Shown: positions 26,163 to 34,593, counted from the stretch's first letter. The stretch: 64,000 bases of DNA from Ferruginibacter sp. (GCA_017983695.1 JAGOAX010000001.1:248001-312000), one strand, 5' to 3'. Numbers and translations are program-made. Notes: generated by a model from the sequence alone, not told the origin.

Positions 26163-28631
26163 TTATTTCGTGTCTTTTCCTAATTGCTCCTGCATACGTT
26201 TTACCCTGTCTTCCAGTTTTTCCGACGAAATGTTTTCTCTCAGGCTATCTACTTTTAATGGGAAACAAAATGGTGTTAGCTGCTGTGGCCATGTAATTAC
26301 AATTTTGCTTTTTTGAATACGCTGCAACATATCTCTTAATCTGGCTTCTTCCATCTGCTGTTCAAACACTTCGTTATAGGCCTGCCGCAATAATATATTA
26401 TCCGGTTCATACTCTGCAAAAACTTTAAACAATAAAGATGCAGAAGATTGCAAATGCCTTGCCTTTTGTTTTTCTCCCGGCATTCCCTGGAAGATCAATC
26501 CGCCAATAACTGCAATATCCCTGAATTTTCTTTTTGCCATTTCTGTTGAGTTCACACTTTTCTGAATGTCTGCAAAAAGATTGTCTTCGGAAAATAGTTC
26601 GTACACATTACTATCATCCAGAGGTATGGGCTGGTCACTCAGTAATTCAAACCCATAATCATTCATGGCAAATGAAAAAGTAATGGGTGTTATTTTGCTG
26701 ATACGCCATGCTAAGATAGCTGCCATGGCTTCATGTACTAATCTTCCCTCAAACGGATAAACAAATAAATGAAACCCATCTTTTGTTTCAATATGCTCTA
26801 TCAGTAATTCATTTTGTAATGGCACATGCGATAAATCGTTTTGCAGGTCGAATAAAGGTTTTAGTATTTTTAACTCAGGAATATTATTTTGCTGCTGACT
26901 TGTATCAAAACTTTCTCTTAATTTTTTCCCCAGGTTAGAGCTGAGCGACATCCTGCCTCCCATCCAGCTGGGAATAATACTTTTTTTAGAAGTGGATTTT
27001 TTTACCAGCACAGTCATGTCTTTTATCATCACCAGTTCTAAATTTCTGCCGGCAATGGTAAACGAATCTCCCGGTTCCAGGCGTGAAATAAACCATTCTT
27101 CAATAACTCCAATATATCCGCCACTAAAAAATTTCACTTTCAGCATAGCATCGCTTACAATGGTGCCAATATGCAGGCGGTGGCGCATAGCAGTGCGGCG
27201 GCTGGTAATTTTATATAAACCACCTTCCAGTATCTCTACTTTTTTATACTCGTCATATTGGTTTAGTGCTTTGCCCCCCGCTGTAATATGCAGCAGCATT
27301 TCTTTGTATTCATCAGGTGTAATGTTTGAAAAACAAAAAGTATTTTTTATCTCCTGGTAAATTTTATCAGGATAAAAACCTTCCCCGGTTGCCAATGTAC
27401 ACAGGTATTGTATCAACACATCAAAGCAAAGCAGGAATGGTGTTTTACTTTCAATAAAATTTTCTTCCACCGCCTGTTTTAACGCAGCAGCTTCCACTAA
27501 CTCTAAACTATGTGTAGGCAAAAAATAAATTTTACTGGTAGCATCTGGGCTATGTCCACTGCGGCCGGCACGTTGTAAAAATCTTGCCACACCTTTTGGA
27601 GAACCAACCTGTATAATAGTTTCAACAGGACGAAAGTCGACACCCAGATCTAAACTTGCGGTACAAACCACTGCTTTTAATCTTCCGGTGTGTAAATTTT
27701 CTTCCACCCAAAACCGTAATTCCTGTTCTATACTTCCATGATGCAAAGCCACTGCACCAGCTAATTCTGGCGCAGCTGTTAGTAAAGCCTGATACCACAT
27801 TTCCGTCATACCCCGGGTGTTGATAAAAATTAAAGTAGTGCGACTGTTGTTAATGATAGGTAAAATTTTATCTACCAGTTTAATTCCCAAATGCCCGGCC
27901 CATGGATACTTTTCAATCTCGTCGGGAAAGATGGATTGAATTGCTGTTTTTTTATACAGATCAGCTTTTACGATTATGCCTTCGCTTTTTAACGGGCTTA
28001 ACAAAACCTGTTTCGCTTCTTCTAAATTTCCAATGGTTGCAGAGATGCCCCAGATTGAACACCTTTCTATTGGCAGGTTTATTATTCTTGATATGGCTAA
28101 CTCTGTCTGCACCCCTCTTTTACTTCCCAGCAATTCATGCCATTCATCTACTGCAATAATTTTTAAGTTTTTAAAAATGTGAGGATAGTTTTTTTGCGCC
28201 AGCAACAAATGCAAACTTTCCGGCGTAATAATGAGTACTTCGGGCATTTGTTTTTTTTGTTGCTCCCTTTCTTTTATTGCTGTATCGCCATTGCGTATTC
28301 CAATGCGCCAGTTCATGCCCAATGCTGCAATCACTTCTTCCATAGCACGAGCAATATCTTTTGCCAAAGCCCGGAGTGGTGTTATCCATAATAACTGTAA
28401 GTCATTATTTTTTTTAGATTGGTAGTCGTTTGGATGCTGGTTAATAAATTGAATGATAGCACCTAAAAAAACGGAGTATGTTTTTCCGCAGCCTGTGGGT
28501 GCATTTACTAATCCGCTATCCCCGTTTACAATATGCTGCCAGCTTTGTTGCTGAAAAGCAAAGGGAGTCCGCTCATTTTTTTTAAGCCAGTCTAAAATTA
28601 TTTTATACCCAGATGTTTGAAGAAGTTGCAT
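26163..28631 (-). CDS. ligase-associated DEXH-box DNA helicase (Lhr-like)
   Basis: An 822-residue superfamily 2 helicase. Walker A NAPTGCGKT at 43-51, motif Ia TPLRALAKD near 84-92, motif II VDEWH at 161-165, motif III SATIGN, motif VI QRAGRSGH near 354-361, followed by the winged-helix and Lhr core C-terminal domain (about 400-800). This family translocates on single-stranded DNA and unwinds hybrids in DNA repair. Operon with pdeM. Missing beside it are the ATP-dependent ligase and exonuclease seen in other Bacteroidota. Confidence 0.92.
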   Translation of the reverse strand: MQLLQTSGYKIILDWLKKNERTPFAFQQQSWQHIVNGDSGLVNAPTGCGKTYSVFLGAIIQFINQHPNDYQSKKNNDLQLLWITPLRALAKDIARAMEEVIAALGMNWRIGIRNGDTAIKEREQQKKQMPEVLIITPESLHLLLAQKNYPHIFKNLKIIAVDEWHELLGSKRGVQTELAISRIINLPIERCSIWGISATIGNLEEAKQVLLSPLKSEGIIVKADLYKKTAIQSIFPDEIEKYPWAGHLGIKLVDKILPIINNSRTTLIFINTRGMTEMWYQALLTAAPELAGAVALHHGSIEQELRFWVEENLHTGRLKAVVCTASLDLGVDFRPVETIIQVGSPKGVARFLQRAGRSGHSPDATSKIYFLPTHSLELVEAAALKQAVEENFIESKTPFLLCFDVLIQYLCTLATGEGFYPDKIYQEIKNTFCFSNITPDEYKEMLLHITAGGKALNQYDEYKKVEILEGGLYKITSRRTAMRHRLHIGTIVSDAMLKVKFFSGGYIGVIEEWFISRLEPGDSFTIAGRNLELVMIKDMTVLVKKSTSKKSIIPSWMGGRMSLSSNLGKKLRESFDTSQQQNNIPELKILKPLFDLQNDLSHVPLQNELLIEHIETKDGFHLFVYPFEGRLVHEAMAAILAWRISKITPITFSFAMNDYGFELLSDQPIPLDDSNVYELFSEDNLFADIQKSVNSTEMAKRKFRDIAVIGGLIFQGMPGEKQKARHLQSSASLLFKVFAEYEPDNILLRQAYNEVFEQQMEEARLRDMLQRIQKSKIVITWPQQLTPFCFPLKVDSLRENISSEKLEDRVKRMQEQLGKDTK

Positions 28632-28682
28632 TAGAAAGCAAATTGATTTTATCCCTTAGAGATAAATAAAAAAAGGAACTTG

Positions 28683-29396
28683 CTATTTTAGATTAAAAAG
28701 CCTGGACAAGAACCCTTGCTTTACTTTTTTCTCAATTACCCATATCGGATTATCATCAGGTCGAATTATTTTTGTATTTGGCCCAAATTTACCCCAGGAA
28801 AATCCATTTTTTATTGGCTCGTTTTTTAAATCTGCAATTAAAAATAATTCGGGAAGTTGAATTTGTCCAAAATCATATTCCTTATTGTTTTGCTCCATTA
28901 AACCAATCTTTTCATTCCAAATGTCCATTACTATCTTTTCATGTATTATACCTAAATTCGAATCAGCTCCCTTCTTACCAAACTCATCAACGTCTTCGAT
29001 AAACTCTGATAAATTTTCGGAGTGTTTAACTATTACAGCAGGGTCATGGCATACATAATAAATGCTTTTCCAGTTACCATTAGAATCTATGTCTAAAATC
29101 CAAAAATTTCCAGCCCCATCACCAGCTAACTGAATTGAATGAGGGAATATTTCATCAAATCCAAACGAATTGTAGGCATCAAATCGGACTTCTTCCAATC
29201 CTTCAAAATTAAACCCCTTGCTAAACTTTAATAATTCTTCAATCTCTGTAGGTAGATACTTTTTTGGCAATTGGCTTTTAAAATTCTCAATATCGGTATC
29301 GTTCAAGCCTTCCAATAACTCAATTTTATACGAATTCCCGTCTTCGGATATATACTGGTTATTAAGTATTGCTTTAAGTTTTTCGATTGCGGTCAT
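28683..29396 (-). CDS. SMI1/KNR4 family protein
   Basis: A 237-residue protein. Residues about 35-150 match the SMI1/KNR4 fold: LPKKYLPTEIEELLKFSKGF, then AGDGAGNFWILDIDSNGNW and a C-terminal LSEFIEDV helix. Many bacterial members are immunity proteins of contact-dependent or polymorphic toxins, while others are housekeeping. No toxin gene is seen beside it. The coding strand looks more A/T-rich than its neighbours, which may point to recent acquisition. A -7 box TATATTTG lies at 29428-29435. Confidence 0.75.
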   Translation of the reverse strand: MTAIEKLKAILNNQYISEDGNSYKIELLEGLNDTDIENFKSQLPKKYLPTEIEELLKFSKGFNFEGLEEVRFDAYNSFGFDEIFPHSIQLAGDGAGNFWILDIDSNGNWKSIYYVCHDPAVIVKHSENLSEFIEDVDEFGKKGADSNLGIIHEKIVMDIWNEKIGLMEQNNKEYDFGQIQLPELFLIADLKNEPIKNGFSWGKFGPNTKIIRPDDNPIWVIEKKVKQGFLSRLFNLK

Positions 29397-29427
29397 TTTT
29401 AAAATTTTGTTGTGTATTGATGAATAT

Positions 29428-29435
29428 CAAATATA
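29428..29435 (-). promoter_or_regulatory. TAnnTTTG (-7) box of the SMI1/KNR4 gene
   Basis: TATATTTG on the minus strand, 31 bases upstream of the ATG at 29396. Confidence 0.5.
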
Positions 29436-29607
29436 AATCTTTCAAGAGCGTCTTTCTTATAAATTGTTTTTTCAAATCTCTTAATTTTTAAATAATTAGC
29501 TAAATAATGTATTTAAGGTAATTTATAGAAAGCAGCTCCGTAATGGGCTGTAAAAAGTAGCCGAAAAGCCCAATAAAATTATTGATGCTTACAGACCCAT
29601 AATTTTA

Positions 29608-29615
29608 TACTTTTG
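29608..29615 (+). promoter_or_regulatory. TAnnTTTG (-7) box of ffh
   Basis: TACTTTTG, 24 bases upstream of the ATG at 29640. Confidence 0.5.
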
Positions 29616-29639
29616 CAGTCATTTTTAAATGATAATTAT

Positions 29640-30962
29640 ATGTTCAATTCGTTAAGTGAGAAATTAGAAGGTGCGTTTAAGAATCTTAAAGGCCAGGCCA
29701 GGATAAGTGAGCTCAATATAGCCAATACAGTAAAAGACATTCGCCGGGCATTGGTTGATGCCGATGTGAATTATAAAATAGCTAAAGAATTTACCGATAA
29801 GGTTAAAGAAAGTGCTTTAGGTAGTAAAGTGTTGCTGAGCGTTAACCCCGGCCAGCAAATGGTTAAAATTGTTCAGGATGAATTAACGGAATTAATGGGT
29901 GGTACGGAAAGTGAATTTGATATCAGCGGCAGCCCGGCCATTATTTTAATTGCAGGTTTACAGGGTAGTGGTAAAACAACATTTAGTGGTAAACTGGCCA
30001 ATTATCTTAAAACAAAAAAAGGCAAATCGCCTTTGCTGGTAGCTTGTGATATTTACAGGCCTGCGGCGATTGACCAGCTGGAAGTTTTAGGCGGCCAGAT
30101 TGGTGTTGATGTATATTCAGAAAGAGAAAATAAAGATGCAGTAAGTATTGCTTTAAATGCTATTAAAGAAGCAAAAAGCAAAAATAAAAATGTAATCATT
30201 ATTGATACTGCCGGCCGCCTTGCAGTGGATGAAGTGATGATGACAGAAGTAGCTAATGTAAAAAATGCTGTTAAGCCACAGGAAATATTATTTGTAGTAG
30301 ATAGTATGACTGGCCAGGATGCCGTAAACACTGCCGCTGCATTTAATGAAAGGCTGGATTTTAGCGGTGTGGTACTTACAAAATTAGATGGCGATACAAG
30401 AGGTGGTGCTGCGCTTTCTATTAAATACACAGTAAACAAACCTATTAAGTTTGCCAGCAGTGGCGAAAAGATGGATACGCTGGATGTGTTTTATCCCGAG
30501 CGTATGGCGCAACGTATTTTGGGCATGGGTGATATTGTGAGCCTGGTAGAAAAAGCGCAGGAACAATTTGATGAAGCCGAAGCAAAAAAACTGGAAAAGA
30601 AGATCCGGAAAAATCAATTTGATTTTGAAGATTTTAAAACCCAGTTGCAGCAGATAAAGAAAATGGGTAATCTTAAAGACCTGATGGGCATGATACCGGG
30701 AGTGGGTAAGCAAATAAAAGATGTTGATATTAATGATGATTCTTTTAAAGGTATTGAAGCCATGATAAACAGTATGACTTTAGAGGAACGGAGAAACCCT
30801 GATATTATAAATCCTAACCGTAAGTTGCGTATTGCCAAGGGTGCCGGAAAAGATATTGCCGAACTTAATGCCTTTTTAAAACAGTTTGAACAAATGAAAG
30901 GCATGATGAAGATGATGAACAAAATGCCGATGGGCAAGATGCCGGGCTTGGGAAAACGATAA
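29640..30962 (+). CDS. ffh: signal recognition particle protein Ffh
   Basis: A 440-residue SRP GTPase that binds signal sequences of nascent membrane proteins with 4.5S RNA and docks on FtsY. N domain about 1-85, G domain with GLQGSGKTTFSGKLA (106-120), DTAGR, and TKLDGDTRGGAA; M domain from about 300 with the Met-rich end MKGMMKMMNKMPMGKMPG. The start at 29640 (MFNSLSEKLEGAFKNLKGQ) is preferred to an upstream TTG-type extension because it gives the family start. Length is normal. Confidence 0.96.
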   Translation: MFNSLSEKLEGAFKNLKGQARISELNIANTVKDIRRALVDADVNYKIAKEFTDKVKESALGSKVLLSVNPGQQMVKIVQDELTELMGGTESEFDISGSPAIILIAGLQGSGKTTFSGKLANYLKTKKGKSPLLVACDIYRPAAIDQLEVLGGQIGVDVYSERENKDAVSIALNAIKEAKSKNKNVIIIDTAGRLAVDEVMMTEVANVKNAVKPQEILFVVDSMTGQDAVNTAAAFNERLDFSGVVLTKLDGDTRGGAALSIKYTVNKPIKFASSGEKMDTLDVFYPERMAQRILGMGDIVSLVEKAQEQFDEAEAKKLEKKIRKNQFDFEDFKTQLQQIKKMGNLKDLMGMIPGVGKQIKDVDINDDSFKGIEAMINSMTLEERRNPDIINPNRKLRIAKGAGKDIAELNAFLKQFEQMKGMMKMMNKMPMGKMPGLGKR

Positions 30963-31033
30963 GCTGGCAACATAATCCTACAGAAATTAACCCGGCTAAA
31001 TGCTTAATTTAAAACTACTTAACTGCAATTAAC

Positions 31034-31051
31034 CCAGCGGCATGCTGCTGG
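31034..31051. other. CCAGC/GCTGG hairpin in the ffh-RRM spacer
   Basis: CCAGCGGCATGCTGCTGG, a near-palindrome 72 bases after the ffh stop, followed by CATCTTTTA. A weak terminator for ffh is possible. The remaining spacer to 31241 holds an A/T-rich leader with TATCTTTA at about 31111-31118 as the best -7 candidate. Confidence 0.4.
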
Positions 31052-31241
31052 CATCTTTTAGGCGTATTTAAATTTCTTTGCTTTTATAGCAATTTGTGTA
31101 TAAAACCCCTATCTTTATAAAGATTTAATGGTTTTAGTTTTTTGCTATTGGCTGAAGTAGCTTTGTTCGAAGTCCGATTCAGTTCATTGTTACAACTAAG
31201 TCATTATCGTATTTTTATTTATTTATTTAAAAGTTTTTACA

Positions 31242-31670
31242 ATGAACATCTATGTAGGAAATCTTAGTTGGACAATGACCGACGATGATTTAATGAATCT
31301 CTTCACAGAGCATGGTACTGTAACAAGTGCTAAAATTTTAAAAGACAAAATGAACGGCCGCAGTAAAGGTTTTGGGTTTGTTGAAATGGAAGACGATGAA
31401 GCTGCTAAAGCTGCAATCGCTGCATTAAACGAAACTGAAGTTCAGGGTCGTAAATTAATTGTTAACGAATCTCAACCACGTCAGGAAGGCGGTGGTGGCG
31501 GCGGCTACAAGAAAAGTGGCGGCGGTGGTTACGGCGGCGGTGGTAGCAGAGGCGGTGGCGGCTACGGCGGCGGCGGTGGTAGCAGAGGCGGTGGCGGCGG
31601 CTACGGCGGTGGTGGCAGAAGCGGCGGCGGCGGCGGTAGAAGCGGCGGCGGTTACAACAGAGATTTTTAA
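31242..31670 (+). CDS. glycine-rich RRM RNA-binding protein
   Basis: A 142-residue protein. One RRM domain at 1-75 with RNP2 IYVGNL (3-8) and RNP1 KGFGFVEM (about 44-51), then a Gly/Tyr/Arg/Ser tail (about 85-142) built of GGGG, YGGGG and SRGGGG units. Bacterial RRM proteins of this kind are frequent in Bacteroidota and cyanobacteria and bind mRNAs, sometimes in cold response. The long Gly-rich tail resembles eukaryotic and cyanobacterial RGG-type tails that promote condensates. The leader may be about 115-120 bases long, which suggests post-transcriptional control. A strong terminator follows. Confidence 0.92.
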   Translation: MNIYVGNLSWTMTDDDLMNLFTEHGTVTSAKILKDKMNGRSKGFGFVEMEDDEAAKAAIAALNETEVQGRKLIVNESQPRQEGGGGGGYKKSGGGGYGGGGSRGGGGYGGGGGSRGGGGGYGGGGRSGGGGGRSGGGYNRDF

Positions 31671-31686
31671 TTTAAATCTTTATAAT

Positions 31687-31720
31687 AAAAAGTCCTTTCG
31701 TTATGAAAGGACTTTTTTTA
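31687..31720 (+). terminator. intrinsic terminator after the RRM gene
   Basis: Stem AAAAGTCCTTTC / GAAAGGACTTTT with a GTTAT loop and T run. Confidence 0.9.
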
Positions 31721-31865
31721 TGCGTTGAAATTGCAAGTATTTTAAAAATATACGAGATATACTTTGCTAAAAAGACCATTGTCAAAACACCTGGTTAATT
31801 TATTTATTAAAACCAGTGATAAGAATAATGAAAGGAAAGCCATACCATAAGATATTACTGCAAAT

Positions 31866-31902
31866 AAAAAATCCTGTAAACTTAACGTTTACAGGATTTT
31901 TT
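31866..31902. terminator. bidirectional terminator after the tRNA-Asp remnant
   Basis: Stem AAAAAATCCTGTAAAC and exact complement around TTAAC, with A/T runs on both sides. On the minus strand it follows the tRNA-Asp remnant, as the original terminator of a tRNA gene would. Confidence 0.85.
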
Positions 31903-31909
31903 ATTAATC

Positions 31910-31974
31910 TGCGGAGCGGACGGGACTCTAACCCGTCCCCAACCAGTTGGGGATGACAGGGGAGCATCCTAACC
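31910..31974 (-). pseudogene. 3' remnant of a second tRNA-Asp
   Basis: Read on the minus strand, the remnant starts at GGTTAG of the D-loop and ends at the acceptor 3' strand. The first 21 bases match the intact tRNA-Asp at 19 positions, including the anticodon GTC; the last 25 bases (T-arm plus acceptor) match at 24. Between them the anticodon stem is lost and replaced by a CCCCAACTGGTTGGGG hairpin. The 5' acceptor strand and 5' D-arm are missing. The T-loop TTCGAGT reads TTAGAGT; this C-to-A change makes the TAG stop of the GIY-YIG gene. Confidence 0.85.
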
Positions 31975-32248
31975 CTTGATATTTAATATCATGTTGTAGT
32001 TGATTTTTAAAGCTTTTAGATAGTGCTACTATTTGCTGGTGACTATACTTTTTAAGCACTATCTCTCTTTTTAATGCAGTTGTTTTATTGTCAAATATCT
32101 CGATATGGAAAAGCTGCCAGGGAATTTTAGCAGCAGTATATTTTGATTCTTTATTATTATGCTGTTGCAGTCGGGTTAATGGTTGCAAAGAAAACCCTTT
32201 GTAAAAAGAGCCATCCTTTTCACTTCGTATGATGTAAACGTAAAACAT
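31928..32248 (-). CDS. GIY-YIG nuclease family protein
   Basis: A 106-residue single-domain protein. FYVYIIRSE at 2-10 is the GIY-type strand and FYKGF at 15-19 the YIG-type strand; LTRLQQHN at about 24-31 holds the expected catalytic Arg and ALKREIVLKK at about 58-67 the expected Glu. Family members are small nucleases related to UvrC and homing enzymes. The last 15 or so residues are encoded by the tRNA-Asp remnant, and the stop lies in its T-loop. The start codon is 7 bases after the U-tract of the tRNA-Asp terminator. The open frame continues upstream through the tRNA, but the ATG at 32248 gives the domain start. Confidence 0.82.
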   Translation of the reverse strand: MFYVYIIRSEKDGSFYKGFSLQPLTRLQQHNNKESKYTAAKIPWQLFHIEIFDNKTTALKREIVLKKYSHQQIVALSKSFKNQLQHDIKYQGLGCSPVIPNWLGTG

Positions 32249-32254
32249 GGGTAA

Positions 32255-32284
32255 TAAAAAAGGCCGTCTTAAGAGACAGCCTTT
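32255..32284 (-). terminator. intrinsic terminator directly after tRNA-Asp
   Basis: On the minus strand AAGGCTGTCT, CTTA loop, AGACGGCCTT (one G-U pair), then TTTTT. The stem begins at the tRNA 3' end. Confidence 0.85.
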
Positions 32285-32285
32285 G

Positions 32286-32359
32286 CGGAGCGGACGGGAC
32301 TCGAACCCGCGACCTCTGCCGTGACAGGGCAGCATTCTAACCAACTGAACTACCGCTCC
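32286..32359 (-). tRNA. tRNA-Asp (GTC)
   Basis: A 74-base cloverleaf on the minus strand: acceptor GGAGCGG / CCGCTCC, D-loop AGTTGGTTAGA, anticodon loop CTGTCAC with GTC, T-arm CGGGTTCGAGTCCCG and discriminator G. CCA is not encoded. A -7 box TATCTTTG lies 59 bases upstream. A degenerate copy of its 3' part lies about 310 bases downstream. Confidence 0.95.
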
Positions 32360-32417
32360 AACTACCCAAGTGCTGAGTTCAAAATCAAAAATTGACCTTC
32401 ACTCTTTTTTGGGAGGG

Positions 32418-32425
32418 CAAAGATA
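32418..32425 (-). promoter_or_regulatory. TAnnTTTG (-7) box of tRNA-Asp
   Basis: TATCTTTG on the minus strand upstream of the tRNA gene. Confidence 0.55.
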
Positions 32426-32546
32426 GGTTTTTGATTTTCTCATTCCAAAACTTTTATTAAAATATTGTAATCACTAATTTTACAGCCTAACTTACACCAA
32501 AGTTTATTTTTAACATTGCAATTGTAAACCAAATAGTAACACTTAC

Positions 32547-33518
32547 ATGCCTGAACTTAAAAACAGACAGTTTCTTGACTTTGAAAAACCTATTAAAGAA
32601 CTGTACGACCAGATAGAAGTGCAACAGCAAAGTGCTGAAAAAAGTAAGATTGATTTGAGCGGCACTATAGCCCAACTGGAAGAACGCATTATAGAAACAA
32701 AAAAAGACCTTACCGCTAACCTTACGCCATGGCAAAAAGTACAATTAAGCCGCCACCCCGACAGACCTTATACCTTAAAGTACATAGAAAAAATGTGTAC
32801 CAATTTTATTGAACTGCATGGCGACCGAAATATAAAAGATGATAAAGCAATGGTTGGTGGGTTTGCCCAACTGAACGGAGAAACAGTAATGATAATTGGG
32901 CAACAAAAAGGTATTAATACCAAAATGAGACAATTGCGCAATTTTGGAATGGCAAACCCGGAGGGTTACCGAAAAGCATTACGCCTGATGAAGCTGGCTG
33001 AAAAATTTAACAAGCCTGTTATAACATTAATTGATACTCCCGGTGCTTATCCCGGTCTTGAAGCAGAAGAAAGAGGACAGGGAGAAGCCATTGCCCGGAA
33101 TATTTATGAAATGATAAGATTGAAAGTACCCGTGATATGCGTTATCATTGGCGAGGGTGCCAGTGGCGGTGCTTTAGGTATTGGTGTAGGAGATAAAGTG
33201 TTTATGCTTGAAAATACCTGGTATACGGTAATTTCCCCGGAAAGCTGTAGCAGTATTCTTTGGCGTACCTGGGATAAAAAAGAAACTGCAGCAGAACAAT
33301 TAAAATTAACCGGGGAGAATATGTTGCAATTTGGATTAGTTGATGGTGTGATACCTGAGCCATTGGGTGGATCTCACTGGGACTATGATGAAGCCGCTAC
33401 AATTTTAAAGAATTATCTGATACCGGTAATTGCTGCATTAAAAAAAATACCTGCCGAAGAAAGAATACAGCAACGCATTGAAAAGTTTGGGAAGATGGGT
33501 TTTTGGGAAGAAGTTTAA
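32547..33518 (+). CDS. accA: acetyl-CoA carboxylase carboxyltransferase subunit alpha
   Basis: A 323-residue carboxyltransferase subunit that moves the carboxyl group from biotin to acetyl-CoA, the first step of fatty-acid synthesis. N-terminal coiled segment [19 protein letters not shown], then [50 protein letters not shown] and [15 protein letters not shown], the oxyanion-hole region. The accD partner is not in the window. Length is normal. Confidence 0.96.
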   Translation: MPELKNRQFLDFEKPIKELYDQIEVQQQSAEKSKIDLSGTIAQLEERIIETKKDLTANLTPWQKVQLSRHPDRPYTLKYIEKMCTNFIELHGDRNIKDDKAMVGGFAQLNGETVMIIGQQKGINTKMRQLRNFGMANPEGYRKALRLMKLAEKFNKPVITLIDTPGAYPGLEAEERGQGEAIARNIYEMIRLKVPVICVIIGEGASGGALGIGVGDKVFMLENTWYTVISPESCSSILWRTWDKKETAAEQLKLTGENMLQFGLVDGVIPEPLGGSHWDYDEAATILKNYLIPVIAALKKIPAEERIQQRIEKFGKMGFWEEV

Positions 33519-33522
33519 CGTT

Positions 33523-33599
33523 AAGTCAAAAGTAAAAATTCAAAACTTCAAAGTTTTTGATTTTCCCTTTTGATTTTTTTGAATTTTTATTTTTGACTT
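33523..33599. repeat. A/T-rich inverted repeat between accA and the Gfo/Idh gene
   Basis: Arms of 23 bases (AAGTCAAAAGTAAAAATTCAAAA and its complement, one mismatch) around a spacer that itself contains smaller inverted words (CAAAACT/AGTTTTT). It can act as a terminator but has no clean G/C stem. Confidence 0.7.
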
Positions 33600-33621
33600 T
33601 TGAAACACAGCAAAAAATATC

Positions 33622-34593
33622 ATGCTTAAAATAGGAGTTATAGGTGCCGGTCATTTAGGAAAATTTCATTTAAACAATTGGGCAGAAATTGAAGGGGTAC
33701 AATTAATTGGCTTTTGTGATACTGATGATGCCAATGCAAAATTGGTTAGTGAAAAATATAATATTCCACGCTATACCGAAACAGAAAAACTGATTGATGC
33801 CTGCGATGCACTGGATATTGTTGCCCCTACCAGTTTTCACTTTGAATTATGCGAAGCTGCCATAAAAAAAGGGAAGCATGTATTTGTTGAAAAACCTTTG
33901 GCAAATACTATGGATGAGGCAAGAGCATTAGTAAAACTTGCAAAAGAAGCCAATATAAAATTCCAGGTAGGGCATGTAGAGCGGTTTAACCCTGCCTTCC
34001 TGTCGTTGAAAGAATACAACCTCTCTCCGATGTTTATAGAAGTACATCGCCTGGCACAGTTTAACCCAAGAGGCACAGATGTTAGTGTTATACTCGACCT
34101 TATGATTCATGACATTGACATTATTTTAAGCCTTGTAAAAAGCAGTGTTAATTATATCAGTGCCAATGGCGTGGCAGTAATGAGTGATACACCGGATATT
34201 GCCAACGTAAGGATTGAATTTGATAATGGCTGTGTTGCTAACCTTACCAGCAGCAGAATATCTATGAAGAAAATGCGGAAAATGCGGGTATTTCAAAAAG
34301 ATGCTTACATAGGTATTGATTTTTTAGAAAAGAAAACAGAAATTATTAAGCTGAATACCCCAGATGATAAAAATGTATTTACGTTTGATATTGAAACCAA
34401 CAGCGGCAAAAAAACAGTTGCTATTGCCAGCCCAAACATACCGGAAGTAAATGCAATAAAAATGGAGCTGGAAGAATTCCGTGATGCAATACTAAATAAT
34501 ACCGACACTCCGGTAAGTGTGGTGGATGGCTTCAGGGCAATGGATGTGGCACACCAGATACTGGAAAAAATAAGCAAGACAGGCCACAATTAA
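33622..34593 (+). CDS. Gfo/Idh/MocA-family oxidoreductase
   Basis: A 323-residue NAD(P)-dependent oxidoreductase. N-terminal Rossmann motif IGVIGAGHLGKFH (about 3-15); EKPLANTMDEA at about 93-103 is the cofactor/substrate lysine segment; MIHDIDI near 166-172 gives the conserved His/Asp. It may act on sugars or sugar nucleotides, in keeping with a sugar transferase gene just downstream (36 bases), but the substrate is unknown. Confidence 0.88.
   Translation: MLKIGVIGAGHLGKFHLNNWAEIEGVQLIGFCDTDDANAKLVSEKYNIPRYTETEKLIDACDALDIVAPTSFHFELCEAAIKKGKHVFVEKPLANTMDEARALVKLAKEANIKFQVGHVERFNPAFLSLKEYNLSPMFIEVHRLAQFNPRGTDVSVILDLMIHDIDIILSLVKSSVNYISANGVAVMSDTPDIANVRIEFDNGCVANLTSSRISMKKMRKMRVFQKDAYIGIDFLEKKTEIIKLNTPDDKNVFTFDIETNSGKKTVAIASPNIPEVNAIKMELEEFRDAILNNTDTPVSVVDGFRAMDVAHQILEKISKTGHN

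Noticed and set aside
31459-31728. 89-residue Ala/Val-rich frame in the RRM gene tail
   Set aside because: It is the +1 reading of the Gly-codon repeat and has no independent start signal or family.
31830-31955. 42-residue plus-strand frame crossing the terminator and tRNA remnant
   Set aside because: It reads through the terminator hairpin and tRNA-derived sequence; no family and no start signal.
32249-32344. Extension of the GIY-YIG frame upstream through tRNA-Asp
   Set aside because: The frame is open by chance through the tRNA; the domain begins at the ATG at 32248 and the tRNA must be processed out of that RNA.
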